This document shows positions 18,665-28,913 of a stretch of 64,000 bases of DNA, piece after piece (position 1 is the stretch's first letter; each line of letters opens with the position of its first letter). The translations under genes and the position numbers were made by a program. Source of the DNA: Duganella aceris (GTDB lineage: Bacteria > Pseudomonadota > Gammaproteobacteria > Burkholderiales > Burkholderiaceae_D); contig NZ_JAADJT010000005.1 in the NCBI RefSeq assembly GCF_011090165.1, positions 124,001 to 188,000 on the forward strand, written 5' to 3'. The notes under the pieces were generated by a model. That model was not told where the DNA came from, made no database searches, and saw only the letters and a list, made by a program, of their open reading frames with translations.

Positions 18665-18974
18665 GACCTTCAACATCGAGGTCTGCTACGCCAGCGACGC
18701 GGCGCAATTCCTGCGCGCGCTGCGGGTGCCGGCCGGCACGACCATCGAGCAGGCGATCGCGCTCAGCGGCGTGTTGCGGGAAGTGCCGGGTATCGACCTG
18801 GCCGCGATGGCGGTCGGCATCTACGCCAAGAAAAGAACGCTGGACACGGTCCTGCGCGAGCACGACCGCATCGAAATCTACCGCCCCCTGATCGCCGACC
18901 CCAAAAACGCCCGCCGCCGCCGCAAGCCTAAGCCAGATGCCGCAGCAGAAAACGCTGCAGCGCCTCCTGCTTAA
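18654..18974 (+). CDS. RnfH family protein (ubiquitin-like fold)
   Basis: A 106-residue protein of the RnfH/RatB/UPF0125 family: FNIEVCYASDAAQFLRALRVPAGTTIEQAI, GVLREVPGIDL, VGIYAKKRTLDTVLREHDRIEIYRPLIADPK. A basic Arg/Lys-rich tail follows. Its role is unknown; a TGS/beta-grasp fold is typical. It overlaps the preceding RatA-like gene, and its 3' end overlaps the convergent esterase gene by 47 bases. Confidence 0.9.
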   Translation: MAAETFNIEVCYASDAAQFLRALRVPAGTTIEQAIALSGVLREVPGIDLAAMAVGIYAKKRTLDTVLREHDRIEIYRPLIADPKNARRRRKPKPDAAAENAAAPPA

Positions 18975-20142
18975 AGAATTCGGTGTGCCAGACTTCGTGT
19001 TGTTTGTGCTGCGGCGTCCCGAAGCTGAGTACATGGTTGTCGCGCGCGTCGGGTAGCAGCGCGGTGGCGTAGGGCACCACGACGTCGTTGTCGGTCGAAG
19101 CCATCAGCGCGCGGTTGATCAGGGCGCCGGTGCGCTCCAGCGGCGATTCGCCGAAATCGAAATTGGCTCGGGCGTATGCGGTGTGTGCGCCGTCCAGCAG
19201 GGTGCCGCTGCGGTTCAAGGCCGCGACCAGTGCCGAGCCGCTCGCCAATGCTTGCACGCTGGGCCGATCGAAGCCGAGCGACACCACCATCCGCGCGAGC
19301 CCGATCACCACGTCCAGCGCCATGCCGCCGCTGAAGGATGCGAGCATCGCCGCCACGTTGAGGAAATGCCGCAATTGTTCCGGTTCCGCCAAGGGCGAGC
19401 CTTGATTGGCGGCCGCCACGAACATCACCTTGTCGACCAGCGTGATGCGGCCGCGCCGCTGACGTGCGATGGCGGCCAGCATCGCGTCGTCGGATGTATC
19501 GGCCAGCAGCGAGCGCACCACCAGTCCGCCACGGCTGTGGCACAGGATATCGAGTTCCCAGCCGGCGTCGGCCGGGATGTGCGCCAGCAGGTCGAGCGCG
19601 TTTTGTTGTGGCGTCTTGGCGATGGTCCAATGGTTGTAGCCGAACACACGGCCGTCGTAGCGCCGCAGCAGCTCGTGCAGCCCAGCGTCGCCTGCCAGAT
19701 CGGCGAACGCGCCTTCGATCGAGCTGAACACGCCGTGCACCAGCAACAGCACCCTGCGGCCGCGCGCCGCCGCCAGCTCCGCAGCGGGGACCGGCGCCTG
19801 CGGCGCGCCCGGGCCGTGTCGCAGGCTGACCAGGCCTTCCGGCTTGCTGTGCGCTTCGACCGCCTCGATGGCGGCCTGCGTCATCCGCTCCCTGGCGCGC
19901 AAGGCCGCCCGCACGATCCACTGCGCGCCGCGCCAGGCCTCCGGCACCAGCGTCCGCCCGGGCGAGGGGAAGCCGAATTGGATGCAGCCGCTGTCGCGGC
20001 GCTGCACGATCATCAGGTCGGCGTCGGCCGCCGGTGCGAGCGACGGCGCCACGCCATGTGCCGGCGGTGGGACGATGACCTCGCCCCCCGCGTCGGCGAG
20101 CGCGCGCTGCAGTTCAAGTTGTTTGATTGGAGTCAGTCGCAT
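18928..20142 (-). CDS. Alpha/beta-hydrolase (esterase/lipase-like, PGAP1-type) of unknown substrate
   Basis: A 404-residue protein. Residues about 125-260 hold an alpha/beta hydrolase core with the oxyanion region LLLVHGVFSS and the nucleophile elbow LCHSRGGLVVRSL. A later DNDVVVPY and the C-terminal HEVWHTEFF could supply the acid and His. The N-terminal 120 residues are an unassigned domain. There is no signal peptide. ATG 20142 has AGGGGA at 5 bases. The 3' end overlaps the RnfH-like gene on the opposite strand by 47 bases, unusual but both frames look genuine. Confidence 0.75.
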   Translation of the reverse strand: MRLTPIKQLELQRALADAGGEVIVPPPAHGVAPSLAPAADADLMIVQRRDSGCIQFGFPSPGRTLVPEAWRGAQWIVRAALRARERMTQAAIEAVEAHSKPEGLVSLRHGPGAPQAPVPAAELAAARGRRVLLLVHGVFSSIEGAFADLAGDAGLHELLRRYDGRVFGYNHWTIAKTPQQNALDLLAHIPADAGWELDILCHSRGGLVVRSLLADTSDDAMLAAIARQRRGRITLVDKVMFVAAANQGSPLAEPEQLRHFLNVAAMLASFSGGMALDVVIGLARMVVSLGFDRPSVQALASGSALVAALNRSGTLLDGAHTAYARANFDFGESPLERTGALINRALMASTDNDVVVPYATALLPDARDNHVLSFGTPQHKQHEVWHTEFFKQEALQRFLLRHLA

Positions 20143-20289
20143 ATCGGTCCCCTGGCGGCAGTGTATATTGTGCCGCCTCCAAGCCGCGCCGCTTTGCATT
20201 GTTGCAAAGTGATCTTGCCGCAATGCCTCTTCCTCGCCGGGAACGATCAACCTAAGATACACTTACTTCATCGCCACCACGAGACCAAA

Positions 20290-21138
20290 ATGAGACGTAG
20301 CAAGCACACCCGCATAGTCGTGATTGCCGGTTTGTGGGTCAGCCTGTCCGGCGCGCACGCCGGCACCGAATGCCCGCCCGTCACGCGCGTTGGCCTGAGC
20401 GACCTTGGTTATTCCTCGTTCCGCGAAGCGAACGGCAAGATCGGCGGCATCTCGGTCGACGTGGTCAACGAGATCGCGCGCCGCACCGGCTGCAAGTTCG
20501 AATTCCTGTGGTTTCCGCGCCAACGCCTGTTCGTCGAGCTGGAGGCCGGACGCATCGATATGACGATGGCCGCGCTGCGCACGCCCGAGCGCGATGTCTA
20601 CGCCCGCTACCTGCCATACGCCTATCTGCAATACGATCTGGTGCTGTCGAACACGCCCGGTCGGCCCTACACCAGCCTGGGCGACTTCGTCGCGCGCGGC
20701 ACCGGACGCCTGAACGTCACGCGCGGCATGAACTACGACGCCGCCGTCGAAACGCAGCTGTCGTTGCTGGCCGCCGCCGGCCGGCTGGAAGTGGTGAATG
20801 ATTTCGAAACGGTGTTCGGCAAGCTGGAAATGGGCCGCGCCGACGGCACATTGGCCACGCCGCCGATCTACACCAAATATCTGAAAAGCGGGAACCTGAA
20901 GGACCGCACCTCGGTGATCACGCTGCCGGAAGCGACGCCGCGCTTCACCGGCGTCTACCTGTCGAAGAAAACCGTGTCGACCGCCGCGCGCATGCGCTAT
21001 GCGGCGGCGTTGAAGACCATGGTGAGCGAGCAGGTGCTGCCCGCCCTGTACGCCAAATACTTCGACGACGCCACCGTCAAGCGCCTCGCCAGGCAAGCCA
21101 ACGGGCCGCTGCTCGCGGCCCTGTCGGCGCCCGAATAG
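20290..21138 (+). CDS. Periplasmic solute-binding protein (amino-acid ABC transporter type)
   Basis: A 282-residue SBP_bac_3-type protein. It has a signal peptide (VVIAGLWVSLSGAHA) and the core pattern VGLSDLGYSSFREANGKIGGISVDVVNEIARRTGCKFEF. FVELEAGRIDMTMAALRTPERDVYARY and YDLVLSNTP follow, typical of the type II periplasmic binding fold. No permease or ATPase gene is adjacent, so it may be an orphan binding protein or a sensor-type protein. The frame is open far upstream, but ATG 20290 gives the signal peptide. It converges on the GH3 gene with 3 bases between stops. Confidence 0.8.
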   Translation: MRRSKHTRIVVIAGLWVSLSGAHAGTECPPVTRVGLSDLGYSSFREANGKIGGISVDVVNEIARRTGCKFEFLWFPRQRLFVELEAGRIDMTMAALRTPERDVYARYLPYAYLQYDLVLSNTPGRPYTSLGDFVARGTGRLNVTRGMNYDAAVETQLSLLAAAGRLEVVNDFETVFGKLEMGRADGTLATPPIYTKYLKSGNLKDRTSVITLPEATPRFTGVYLSKKTVSTAARMRYAAALKTMVSEQVLPALYAKYFDDATVKRLARQANGPLLAALSAPE

Positions 21139-21141
21139 GGC

Positions 21142-23388
21142 TTACTGCCCCTTGACGTTGACGGTCTTGGCGTCGAGATGCAGCTTGACGCTTGCGGCCG
21201 GCGTCGCACCGGCCGATTCGGCCAGCGTGACGACGTAATCGCCGCCGGCGACCTTCCAGGTCTTGCTGGCGCTGTCGTACATGCCCAGCAGACGCGGATC
21301 GATGCGCACGGTCGACTTGCCGCTGGCGCCGGCCTTCAGCGCGACCTTGTCCCAACCGGCCAGACGCTTCGGCGCTTCCCAGCCGCCGCCCACCTTGGAC
21401 ACATACACCTGGCCGACCGCCTTGCCGTCGACCTTGCCGGTGTTCTTGCTGGTGAAGCTGACTTCGACGCCGTCGGCGCCGGCTTTCGCGCTCAAGTCCG
21501 AGTAGGCGAAGCTGGTGTACGACAGGCCGTAACCGAACGGGAACAGCGGCTTGTGGCCCTTCAGGTCGAACCACTTGTAGCCGATGGCCGCGCCTTCGAT
21601 GTTGTAGTCGGTGCTGACTTTTTCCAGGATGTTTTCATCCTTGGTCTTGCCGTCGCCGTCGATCACCTGGCGCGGCAGCTGCGCCACCGAAGCAGGGAAG
21701 GTGGCCGGCAGGCGGCCGGACGGATTGACTTCGCCCGACAGCACGCGCGCGATCGCCGCGCCGCCGCTGGTGCCCGAGTACCAGGCCTCCACCACCGCGC
21801 CGACGTTATGCAGCCACGGCATCACCACCGGGCCGCCGGTCTGCAGCACCACCACGGTTTTCGGATTGGCCTTGGCCACGGCGGCGATCAGCGCGTCCTG
21901 CTGGCCCGGCAGGTTCAGGTCCGGCGCATCGAAGCTCTCGGCCAGCCACTGGTTGCCGAACACGATGACGACATCACTGGACGCCGCCAGCTTGGCCGCC
22001 GCCGCCAGGTCCTTGCCGTCGTTGTAGCTGATCTTGGCCTTGCTGCGCGCCGCCAGCTCCTGCATCGGCGACGAGCGGTGGTACACGATAGGACCCGGGA
22101 AGTGGGTCGGACCCTCGTTCGGCACCGCCGAGCCGCCGATCGGATACACCTGCGCCGAACCGCCGCCGGACAGCACGCCCACGTCGGCATGGCCGCCGAT
22201 GACGGCGATCGAACGTACGCCGGCTTTCAGCGGCAGCAGATTGTCGTAGTTCTTCAGCAGGACGATGGATTCTTCAGCATCCGCCTGGGTCACCTTGCCG
22301 TGCGCGGCGAAGTCGATGCCGGCGCTGGCCGACGTCGGCGCCGCCACCGGATGCTCAACGACGCCGTTGGCGAACATGGTGCGGGTGATGCGCTTGACCA
22401 TGTCGTTCAGGCGCGCTTCCGGCACGTGGCGATTGACCACGGCTTCCTTCAGCGCCTCGTTGAAATAGGCGGACTTGTCGAACGGGTAGCCGGACTGTTG
22501 ATCCAGGCCGTTCAACGCGGCGGGGATGGTCGAGTGGGTCGCGCCCCAGTCGGACATGACGAAGCCGGGGAAGCCCCAGTCCTGCTTCAGCACCTGGTTC
22601 AACAGATAGTCGTTTTCGCAGGCATAGTCGCCGTTGACGCGGTTGTAGGCGCACATCACGGAGCCCGGCTTGCCGTGCTCGATCGCGATCTGGAACGCCA
22701 GCAGGTCCGACATGCGCGCCGGTGCGTCGTCGATCTTGACGTTGACGTGATTGCGGTTGGTCTCCTGGTCGTTGACGGCGTAGTGCTTGACGGTCGAGAT
22801 GATGTGGTTGGACTGGATGCCGCGAATCTGCTCGCCGACCATGACGCCCGCCAGCAGCGGATCCTCGCCGCCGTATTCGAAGTTGCGGCCGTTGCGCGGC
22901 TCGCGCATCAGGTTGACGCCGCCGGCCAGCAGCACGTTGAAGCCGCTGCTGCGCGCCTCGCTGCCGATCATCGCGCCGCCGGCGAACGCCAGTTGCGGAT
23001 TCCAGGTCGCGGTGGTGGCCAGGCCGGACGGCAGGGAAGTGCGCTCATACGGTTTCTTCGACACCGCCTGGGTCGCGACGCCGACGCCGGCGTCCGACTG
23101 CCATTGCGGCGGCAGGCCCAGGCGGGCGATGCCCGGCACGTAGCCGGCCGAATCGGGACGGCCTTCCTTCGGCTGCTCGAATTTCTTCGGTGTGAACTCG
23201 GTGGAAAAGTAGGCGAACACGGTCTGGATTTTTTCATCCAGCGTCATCGCCTTGACCAGCTGGTCGGCGCGCGCGTCCGGCGACAGCCTGGCGTTCAGCC
23301 AGGGCTTGCTGTCGTCCGCGGCGTGCGCGGCGCCGGTTAACATGAGGGGATAAACCAGTGCCAATGACAGCCAGAGACGCTTCTTCAT
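21142..23388 (-). CDS. Exported GH3 family beta-glucosidase
   Basis: A 748-residue glycoside hydrolase family 3 enzyme with a signal peptide (MKKRLWLSLALVYPLMLTGAAHA). The N-terminal barrel has the family signature with the nucleophile Asp in GFVMSDWGATHSTIPAALNGLD and the substrate region VKHYAVNDQETNRNH. The GH3 C domain has VIGGHADVGVLSGGGSAQV, and the fibronectin-III-like end has FPFGYGLSYTSFAYSDL. It should release glucose from beta-linked oligosaccharides in the periplasm. It is the last gene of the operon, 36 bases after the GH94 gene. Confidence 0.93.
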   Translation of the reverse strand: MKKRLWLSLALVYPLMLTGAAHAADDSKPWLNARLSPDARADQLVKAMTLDEKIQTVFAYFSTEFTPKKFEQPKEGRPDSAGYVPGIARLGLPPQWQSDAGVGVATQAVSKKPYERTSLPSGLATTATWNPQLAFAGGAMIGSEARSSGFNVLLAGGVNLMREPRNGRNFEYGGEDPLLAGVMVGEQIRGIQSNHIISTVKHYAVNDQETNRNHVNVKIDDAPARMSDLLAFQIAIEHGKPGSVMCAYNRVNGDYACENDYLLNQVLKQDWGFPGFVMSDWGATHSTIPAALNGLDQQSGYPFDKSAYFNEALKEAVVNRHVPEARLNDMVKRITRTMFANGVVEHPVAAPTSASAGIDFAAHGKVTQADAEESIVLLKNYDNLLPLKAGVRSIAVIGGHADVGVLSGGGSAQVYPIGGSAVPNEGPTHFPGPIVYHRSSPMQELAARSKAKISYNDGKDLAAAAKLAASSDVVIVFGNQWLAESFDAPDLNLPGQQDALIAAVAKANPKTVVVLQTGGPVVMPWLHNVGAVVEAWYSGTSGGAAIARVLSGEVNPSGRLPATFPASVAQLPRQVIDGDGKTKDENILEKVSTDYNIEGAAIGYKWFDLKGHKPLFPFGYGLSYTSFAYSDLSAKAGADGVEVSFTSKNTGKVDGKAVGQVYVSKVGGGWEAPKRLAGWDKVALKAGASGKSTVRIDPRLLGMYDSASKTWKVAGGDYVVTLAESAGATPAASVKLHLDAKTVNVKGQ

Positions 23389-23424
23389 ACTTTTGCCGTG
23401 TCCTTATAATTTTGAATTGATCGG

Positions 23425-25794
23425 TCAGCGCGGGATCAGAACGTCCAGCGCATATGCTCCGCCCGCCACAATACCGGTGACGCGCGCATCAGTCAAACGT
23501 TTACCATCGCATGAAACCTGGATCTCGGCGACGTCGGCGCGTTGGATCGATACGTTGAACGTGGCATGACGGAACTCGCGCACCACCTTGATGCCGTCCC
23601 AGTGCTTCGGCAGTTGCGGCTTCACCAGCAGCGCGTCGCCGTCGCCCATCAAGCCGCACAGGCCCTCGATGAAGCAGCGATAGACCCACGACACCGTGCC
23701 GGTGTTGAACAACTGGCTGGAACGGCCGGCGGTGCGCGGGTATTCCTTGTACGCGCCGCGATAGTAGTTCGGGATGAACACCGGCAGCTGGCCGCGTTGC
23801 AGGTAGTCGGCCTCGTCCGGGCCCGGGATCATCTGGCGCAGCAGCTGATAGGCGCGTTCGCTCTCGCCGATGGTGTACAGGCTGTAGATGTAGAAGATGG
23901 CGGCGTGGTTGTAGACCGCGCCGTTCTCCGCCGAACCCGGATGCTTCTGCGTCACGCGGCCGACGTCGTCGCGCATCGCGCTGAACGGCGGCGCGAACAT
24001 CTGCACGCCGTAGGGTGTCGACAGCTGCTGGTCCACCTGCGTCAGCATGCTGGCGCGCTGCGCCTCGCCGGCCGCGCCGCCCAGGATGGACCAGGCCTGG
24101 GGGTTGAGCCAGATCCGGCCTTCGACATCCTTGCTGATGCCGAAGGTGACGTTGTCGTCGGTGATGCCGCGCGCGAACCATTCGCCGTCCCACAGATGCG
24201 CGTTGGCGGCCTTGTTCACCGCGCTGGCGCCGGCGCGGAAGTGCTTCGCGCTTTCGGCCAGCGAGGCGCTGGCGCCGGCTTTCTCGCAGATGTCGGCCCA
24301 CAGGTTCAGCGCATAGGCGGTGGCCACGGTCAGCCAGCCGGAGACGCCGCGTCCCTTGTAGCCGACCATGTTCATCGGATCGCACCAGTCGCCCTGCGCG
24401 ATGTAGCTCAAGCCGCGATGGTCGCGCGCTTGCAGCAGCCAGTCCATGGCGCTGCTGACGCGTTCGGAGACGGTCAGTGCGATGCCGCTTTCGTGGCCGA
24501 CCACGTCCTCGTTGAGGATGTCGTAGTCGTTGGTCTCGTCGAGATAGACCTTGAGCGCGACCGGCAGCCATACGCAATGGTCGGTGTGCGGCACCTGGTT
24601 GATGTATTTGAGTTCCGCGCCTTCGATCAGCAGGATCCCGTCCGGCATGGCGCCGCTGGCTTCCTGCTGCGACAGCGCGTGCAGGAAGGCGGCGCGCATC
24701 ACGCTGGGCTTGATGAAGCTCATGCCCATATTGTCCTGCAGGTAGTTGCGGGTCTGCGGATCGGTGCTGAGGCGGTTGACGTCGCCGTGGTAGAACACCT
24801 GGCGCGGCAGCCAGTTGTTGACGAAGTTGTCCAGCTCCTGGTCCGGCGTGTTGATTTGCAGGCATCCGCGGCCGCCGGCGATGTAGCCGGCGTAATCGGC
24901 CTTGGCTGCGGCGAAGGCGGCGGCGCTCAGGTACTTGGCGCGCACCGCCTTGATCTCGGCGTCGTCGAAGGCCGGGCCGAAGATGAAGCGGTAGTCGTGA
25001 CTTTCGTCGGCGGCCAGCGCCAGGCGGTATTGCACGGCGGCGGTCGGGGTCTCGTAGCGCGCGTCGCTGTTGCCCATTTGTTCGGCGCTGATCGACGACG
25101 GCGCGTGCAGGCCGCCTTCGCCTTCGAAGGCCATCTGCTGTACTTCCCACGCCAGCGGCGCTTCCTCGCACAGGAAGTAGGTCTTGTCCTTGAAGTCCTT
25201 CTGCTTGAAGTAGTCGGTCACCTTCTGGTACGGCGTGACGCAGCTGGCCACGACGCCGCCCAGGTCCGCGCGGTATTCGCCGGACTGGTTCATCCACGAC
25301 ATGTAGCCGATCGGGAAGTAGGGATAGACGCTCAGCTTGCGCGCGCGGCCGGACAGATTGGTCACGCGCAGCGACCACAGTTCGACCACGTCGGCGGTCG
25401 GCAGGCTCAGATTCAGCTCGATCCGCAGGCCCAGGTGCTCGATGGTCCAGGCGATGTCGCTTTTGCCGACCGAGAAGGTGTAGCTGTCGACTGGCGCGCG
25501 CACCGGTTCGTACGGCGCGGAGAACAGCTCGCCGCTTTCCTCGTCCTTGATGTAGAAGAAGCGGCCCGGATGATGCGCGTAGTAGTTCTGCTCCGGCTGC
25601 ATGAAAGTCTTGGCCTCCAGGTTCGGCGCGTAGGCGTACTTGGCGGGTTCCGGCTGCATGAACTGCGCGGTGGCGTAGCCGCGGCAGGTCACTTGTATCA
25701 TCATCTTCTGGTTCCACAGGAAGCCCGCCGCGCGCGGCATCGCCGTGGGGCTGGTCAGTTCGTAGCGGTCGCCATTGTGGGTGGGGCGTAACAT
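23425..25794 (-). CDS. GH94 phosphorylase, probably cellobionic acid phosphorylase
   Basis: A 789-residue GH94 (former GT36) enzyme without a signal peptide, acting in the cytoplasm. The N-terminal beta-sandwich is followed by an (alpha/alpha)6 barrel. The catalytic acid motif, ADWND in cellobiose phosphorylases, is here [21 protein letters not shown], with Asp472 as the likely acid. This form and the length fit cellobionic acid phosphorylases, which turn cellobionate and phosphate into glucose 1-phosphate and gluconate. The gluconokinase, symporter and LacI regulator in the same operon support this. Cellobiose or another glucoside remains possible. The ATG has GGAG upstream. Confidence 0.85.
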   Translation of the reverse strand: MLRPTHNGDRYELTSPTAMPRAAGFLWNQKMMIQVTCRGYATAQFMQPEPAKYAYAPNLEAKTFMQPEQNYYAHHPGRFFYIKDEESGELFSAPYEPVRAPVDSYTFSVGKSDIAWTIEHLGLRIELNLSLPTADVVELWSLRVTNLSGRARKLSVYPYFPIGYMSWMNQSGEYRADLGGVVASCVTPYQKVTDYFKQKDFKDKTYFLCEEAPLAWEVQQMAFEGEGGLHAPSSISAEQMGNSDARYETPTAAVQYRLALAADESHDYRFIFGPAFDDAEIKAVRAKYLSAAAFAAAKADYAGYIAGGRGCLQINTPDQELDNFVNNWLPRQVFYHGDVNRLSTDPQTRNYLQDNMGMSFIKPSVMRAAFLHALSQQEASGAMPDGILLIEGAELKYINQVPHTDHCVWLPVALKVYLDETNDYDILNEDVVGHESGIALTVSERVSSAMDWLLQARDHRGLSYIAQGDWCDPMNMVGYKGRGVSGWLTVATAYALNLWADICEKAGASASLAESAKHFRAGASAVNKAANAHLWDGEWFARGITDDNVTFGISKDVEGRIWLNPQAWSILGGAAGEAQRASMLTQVDQQLSTPYGVQMFAPPFSAMRDDVGRVTQKHPGSAENGAVYNHAAIFYIYSLYTIGESERAYQLLRQMIPGPDEADYLQRGQLPVFIPNYYRGAYKEYPRTAGRSSQLFNTGTVSWVYRCFIEGLCGLMGDGDALLVKPQLPKHWDGIKVVREFRHATFNVSIQRADVAEIQVSCDGKRLTDARVTGIVAGGAYALDVLIPR

Positions 25795-25810
25795 GAAACG
25801 ATCTCCGTTA

Positions 25811-27169
25811 TTAAGTGGTTTTGCGCGCCTCCAGATCCGCCTGGATCTGAATCAGCTTGGTGTTGTCGAGGTTATAGAAGAACATGATGATCACCGCCAG
25901 CACCGCGAACGCGGCCGGGATGAAGGACATCAGCCACAGGATGCCGGCCTGCGAGCCGGCCGACTGCGTGACGTTGGCCACGTAGCCCAGCTGGGTGAAC
26001 AGCCAGCCGATCACCGCGACCGCGATCGCGGTGCCCAGCTTCTGCGAGAAGGTGGCGGCGGCGAAGGTCATCGCGGTGGCGCGGCGGCCGGTGCGCCATT
26101 CGTTGTAGTCGGCGGTGTCGGCGTACATCGAGAAGGCCAGCGGCGACTTCGGCCCCAGCGCCAGGCCCATGCCGATCTGCAGCGCGAACATCAGCGTGAC
26201 CTGGTCCTTCGGCACGAAGAAAAAGGCCGACGACAGGATGGCGGTGATGGTCATCAGGATCATCATCAGCTTGCGCTTGTCGATGAAGCGGGTCATGAAC
26301 GGCGTCAGCGAGGCGCCGACGGCGGCCGAGATCATGTAGGCGGGGACGAAGCCCTGCATCAGTTCCGGCCGGCCGACCACGTATTTGAAGTAGTAGGCGG
26401 CGCTGGTGGTGCGCAGCGTGATGGTGATCATGATGATCAGCGCCAGGAAGAACAGCGCCACCCAGGGACGGTTCTGCGACAGGTCGCGGATGTCCTGCCA
26501 GACGTTGGACTTTTGCGTCGGCGCCGGCTGGATGCGTTCGCGGGTATTCATGAAGGTCAGCACGAACAGGATCGAGGCGAACACGCTCCACACCAGCATC
26601 GTCAGCTGCCAGCCGCGCTTGTCGTCGCCGGAGCCGAGCCACGACACCAGCGCCGGCGTGGCGGCGGTGACCAGGGTGCCGCCGGCGAAGGCGAAGATGA
26701 AGCGCAGGCCGTTGACGGTGGAGCGCTCCTGCGGATCCGACGACAGCACGCCGGACAAGGCGTTGTACGGAATGTTGATGCAGGTGTAGCAGACCATCAT
26801 CAGCAGATAGGTGCAGTAGGCCCAGACGATCTTGCCGTCGTGCGTCAGGTCGGGCGTGGTGTAGGTCAGGATCGCGGCGCAGGCCAGCGGCACCGGCACC
26901 CAGATCAGGTAGGGGCGGAACTTGCCGAAGCGGGTCGAGGTGCGGTCGGCGGCGGCGCCGATCAGCGGATCGGTGAAGGCGTTGATGATTTTGATCGTGA
27001 ACATCATCGAGGCGGCGGCGGCGGCCGAGATGCCGAAGACGTCGGTATAGTAAATCAGCAGGAAGGTCGCGATATTGGTCCAATAAAAATTGAAGCCCAT
27101 ATCGGCGACGCCGTAGCTGACTTTTTCACGCCAGGTGAGTTTTTTTTCCACGATCGCTTTCAAACACAT
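25811..27169 (-). CDS. GPH-family sugar:cation symporter (MFS)
   Basis: A 452-residue integral membrane protein with about 12 hydrophobic segments and glycoside-pentoside-hexuronide symporter marks. These are [21 protein letters not shown] at the start, [27 protein letters not shown] in the first cytoplasmic loop, and [14 protein letters not shown] later. It should import the glycoside used by the GH94 enzyme with H+ or Na+. ATG 27169 lacks a clear site; GTG 27151 is an alternative start. It lies between gntK (60 bases upstream) and the GH94 gene (16 bases downstream). Confidence 0.92.
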   Translation of the reverse strand: MCLKAIVEKKLTWREKVSYGVADMGFNFYWTNIATFLLIYYTDVFGISAAAAASMMFTIKIINAFTDPLIGAAADRTSTRFGKFRPYLIWVPVPLACAAILTYTTPDLTHDGKIVWAYCTYLLMMVCYTCINIPYNALSGVLSSDPQERSTVNGLRFIFAFAGGTLVTAATPALVSWLGSGDDKRGWQLTMLVWSVFASILFVLTFMNTRERIQPAPTQKSNVWQDIRDLSQNRPWVALFFLALIIMITITLRTTSAAYYFKYVVGRPELMQGFVPAYMISAAVGASLTPFMTRFIDKRKLMMILMTITAILSSAFFFVPKDQVTLMFALQIGMGLALGPKSPLAFSMYADTADYNEWRTGRRATAMTFAAATFSQKLGTAIAVAVIGWLFTQLGYVANVTQSAGSQAGILWLMSFIPAAFAVLAVIIMFFYNLDNTKLIQIQADLEARKTT

Positions 27170-27229
27170 GTAAAAACAGGCAGTGCAACCAAGGCCACAC
27201 TGCCCGAACGGGGCGGAGCGCTGTCTGTA

Positions 27230-27757
27230 TCAGCGCGGCGGTACCACCCCGGAGAGAGCCCGGTAGTTCAAAATTTCGCGCACCAGTTCCGCCGTCGGCT
27301 GCGCGATGTCGAGCACGATGCCCGCTTCGTCGGCCTGCAACGGTTCGAGCGCCGCCAACTGGCTGTCGAGCAGCGAGGTTGGCATGTAATGGTCGGCCCG
27401 TCCAGCCATGCGCGCGGCGATGGTCTCGCGCGGGCCGGCCAGGTGGGCGAAACGCAGTTCCGGATCGGCGCTGCGCAGCAGGTCGCGGTAGCGGCGCTTC
27501 AGCGAGGAGCACGACAGCACCAGGCCCGCGCCGCGTTGCCGCGCCTCGTGGATCTGGCCGTGCAGGGCCTGCAGCCAATCGGCGCGGTCGGCGTCGGTCA
27601 GCGGCACGCCGGCCGACATCTTGGCCACGTTGGCGTAGGAATGGAAGGTGTCGCCTTCGATGAAGGGGACGCCCAGCGCCGTCGCCAGTTGCAGCCCGAC
27701 CGAACTCTTGCCCGATCCGCTGACGCCCATGATGACCCAGCACAGTTGATTACTCAT
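27230..27757 (-). CDS. gntK: Gluconokinase
   Basis: Phosphorylates gluconate to 6-phosphogluconate. The 175-residue protein has the P-loop GVSGSGKSSVG at residues 10-20. The GntK-type motifs EGDTFHSYANVAKMSAGVPLTDADRADWL and LSCSSLKRRYRDLLR are also clear. It is the first gene after the LacI regulator, and a LacI-type operator lies 12 bases before its ATG. Its presence fits gluconate being released by the neighbouring phosphorylase. Confidence 0.93.
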   Translation of the reverse strand: MSNQLCWVIMGVSGSGKSSVGLQLATALGVPFIEGDTFHSYANVAKMSAGVPLTDADRADWLQALHGQIHEARQRGAGLVLSCSSLKRRYRDLLRSADPELRFAHLAGPRETIAARMAGRADHYMPTSLLDSQLAALEPLQADEAGIVLDIAQPTAELVREILNYRALSGVVPPR

Positions 27758-27768
27758 ATTGCCTTAAA

Positions 27769-27782
27769 TGATAGCGCTAACA
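27769..27782. promoter_or_regulatory. LacI-type operator upstream of gntK
   Basis: TGATAGCGCTAACA has a palindromic core (TAGCGCTA) and the central CG step typical of LacI/GntR operators. It sits 12 bases from the gntK start, where a bound repressor would block expression of the operon. Confidence 0.6.
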
Positions 27783-27861
27783 GTGTTGGGTGCAGTGTAA
27801 CCGCTTGGCGGAATTTGTAAACAAGATTTGATGCTGCGGCGCAGCAGCCGCAGCCCGGGGT

Positions 27862-28890
27862 CTATGCGCTCTCGCGCGCCATCAAGGTGAAGCCGAGGTC
27901 GATCTGGCGGGTCGGCAGATCCTCACCCTTGATCACCGCGCGCAGCAGCGTCGCGGCTTCGAAACCGATGCGGTAGCGCGGCGTGCCGATGGTGGTCAGC
28001 GACGGATTCATCCATGCCGAAGCTGGCAGGTCGTTGAAGCCGCAGATGGCCAGCTGCGACGGCACCGGAATGCCGCGCCGCTGGCATTGGTAAATGGCGC
28101 CGTGCGCCAAGTCGTCGTTGCAGCAGAAGATCGCCTCGCAATCGGGCGCCTGCGCCAGCATGCGGCCCACCAGCTCGGCGCCGAGCGCGATGGTGGACGG
28201 CTCGGCCACCATCACCTCCAGCCTGGCGTCGGCCAGGCCGGCTTCCTGCATCGCCTTGCGATAGCCCTCGGCGCGGCGCAGCGTCCGTTCATCCAGCTGC
28301 GCGCCGATGAAGCCGATGCGCTTGTGGCCCTTGTCGATCAGGTAGCGCGTCATCGCATGGCCGGCCTGGAACTGCGAGAAGCCCACCGTCATCTGCGTCG
28401 GATCGGTCGACATGTCCATCATCGACACCACCGGCACGCGCGAGGTGGTGAGGATCTGCTGCACGCGCGGGCTGTGGCTCAGGCCCGACAGCAGCATGCC
28501 GTCCGGATTCGATTGCAGATAGGTGCCGATCAGCTTTTCCTCTTCCTTGTCGGAGTAGCGGGTATTGCCGATCAGGATCTGGTAATCGTCGGCGTCGAGC
28601 GCGTCCTGGATCCCGGCCAGCACCTCGGTGAACACCGCGTTCGACAGCGACGGCACCAGCACCGCGATCACCTTCGACTGCGACGAGGCCAGCGCGCGGG
28701 CGGCGCGGTTGGGCACGTAGCCCAGTTCGGCCACGGCCTTGTCGACCCGGTCGCGCAGCGCCTGCGACACCATGTCCGGCTGGGTGATCGCGCGCGACGC
28801 GGTCATCGTCGCCACGCCCGCCATCTCGGCCACCATGGCCAGGGTGATGCGTCCGCTGGCGCGGCTCTTGCCCGTTTGTGTCTTGGTCAT
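27862..28890 (-). CDS. LacI-family transcriptional regulator (GntR-like)
   Basis: A 342-residue repressor. The N-terminal helix-turn-helix ITLAMVAEMAGVATMTASRAITQPDMVS and hinge YVPNRAARALASSQS are followed by a periplasmic-binding-protein-like effector domain (VIAVLVPSLSNAVFTEVLAGIQDAL through VGFSQFQAGHAMTRYLIDKGHKRIGFIG). It resembles gluconate-type GntR repressors, so gluconate or a gluconate-containing sugar acid is a likely effector (inference). It precedes gntK by 104 bases and has its own operator upstream, which suggests autoregulation. Confidence 0.92.
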   Translation of the reverse strand: MTKTQTGKSRASGRITLAMVAEMAGVATMTASRAITQPDMVSQALRDRVDKAVAELGYVPNRAARALASSQSKVIAVLVPSLSNAVFTEVLAGIQDALDADDYQILIGNTRYSDKEEEKLIGTYLQSNPDGMLLSGLSHSPRVQQILTTSRVPVVSMMDMSTDPTQMTVGFSQFQAGHAMTRYLIDKGHKRIGFIGAQLDERTLRRAEGYRKAMQEAGLADARLEVMVAEPSTIALGAELVGRMLAQAPDCEAIFCCNDDLAHGAIYQCQRRGIPVPSQLAICGFNDLPASAWMNPSLTTIGTPRYRIGFEAATLLRAVIKGEDLPTRQIDLGFTLMARESA

Positions 28891-28913
28891 CAGTAATACT
28901 TATCCAGGGATAT

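Noticed and set aside
19183..20289. Long 5' extension of the solute-binding protein frame
   Set aside because: It runs antisense through the esterase gene, and the signal peptide begins at 20290.
23501..25791. Frames of over 700 codons on both strands inside the GH94 gene
   Set aside because: Low-complexity Arg/Ala/His translations without domains; the GH94 frame carries the conserved catalytic region.
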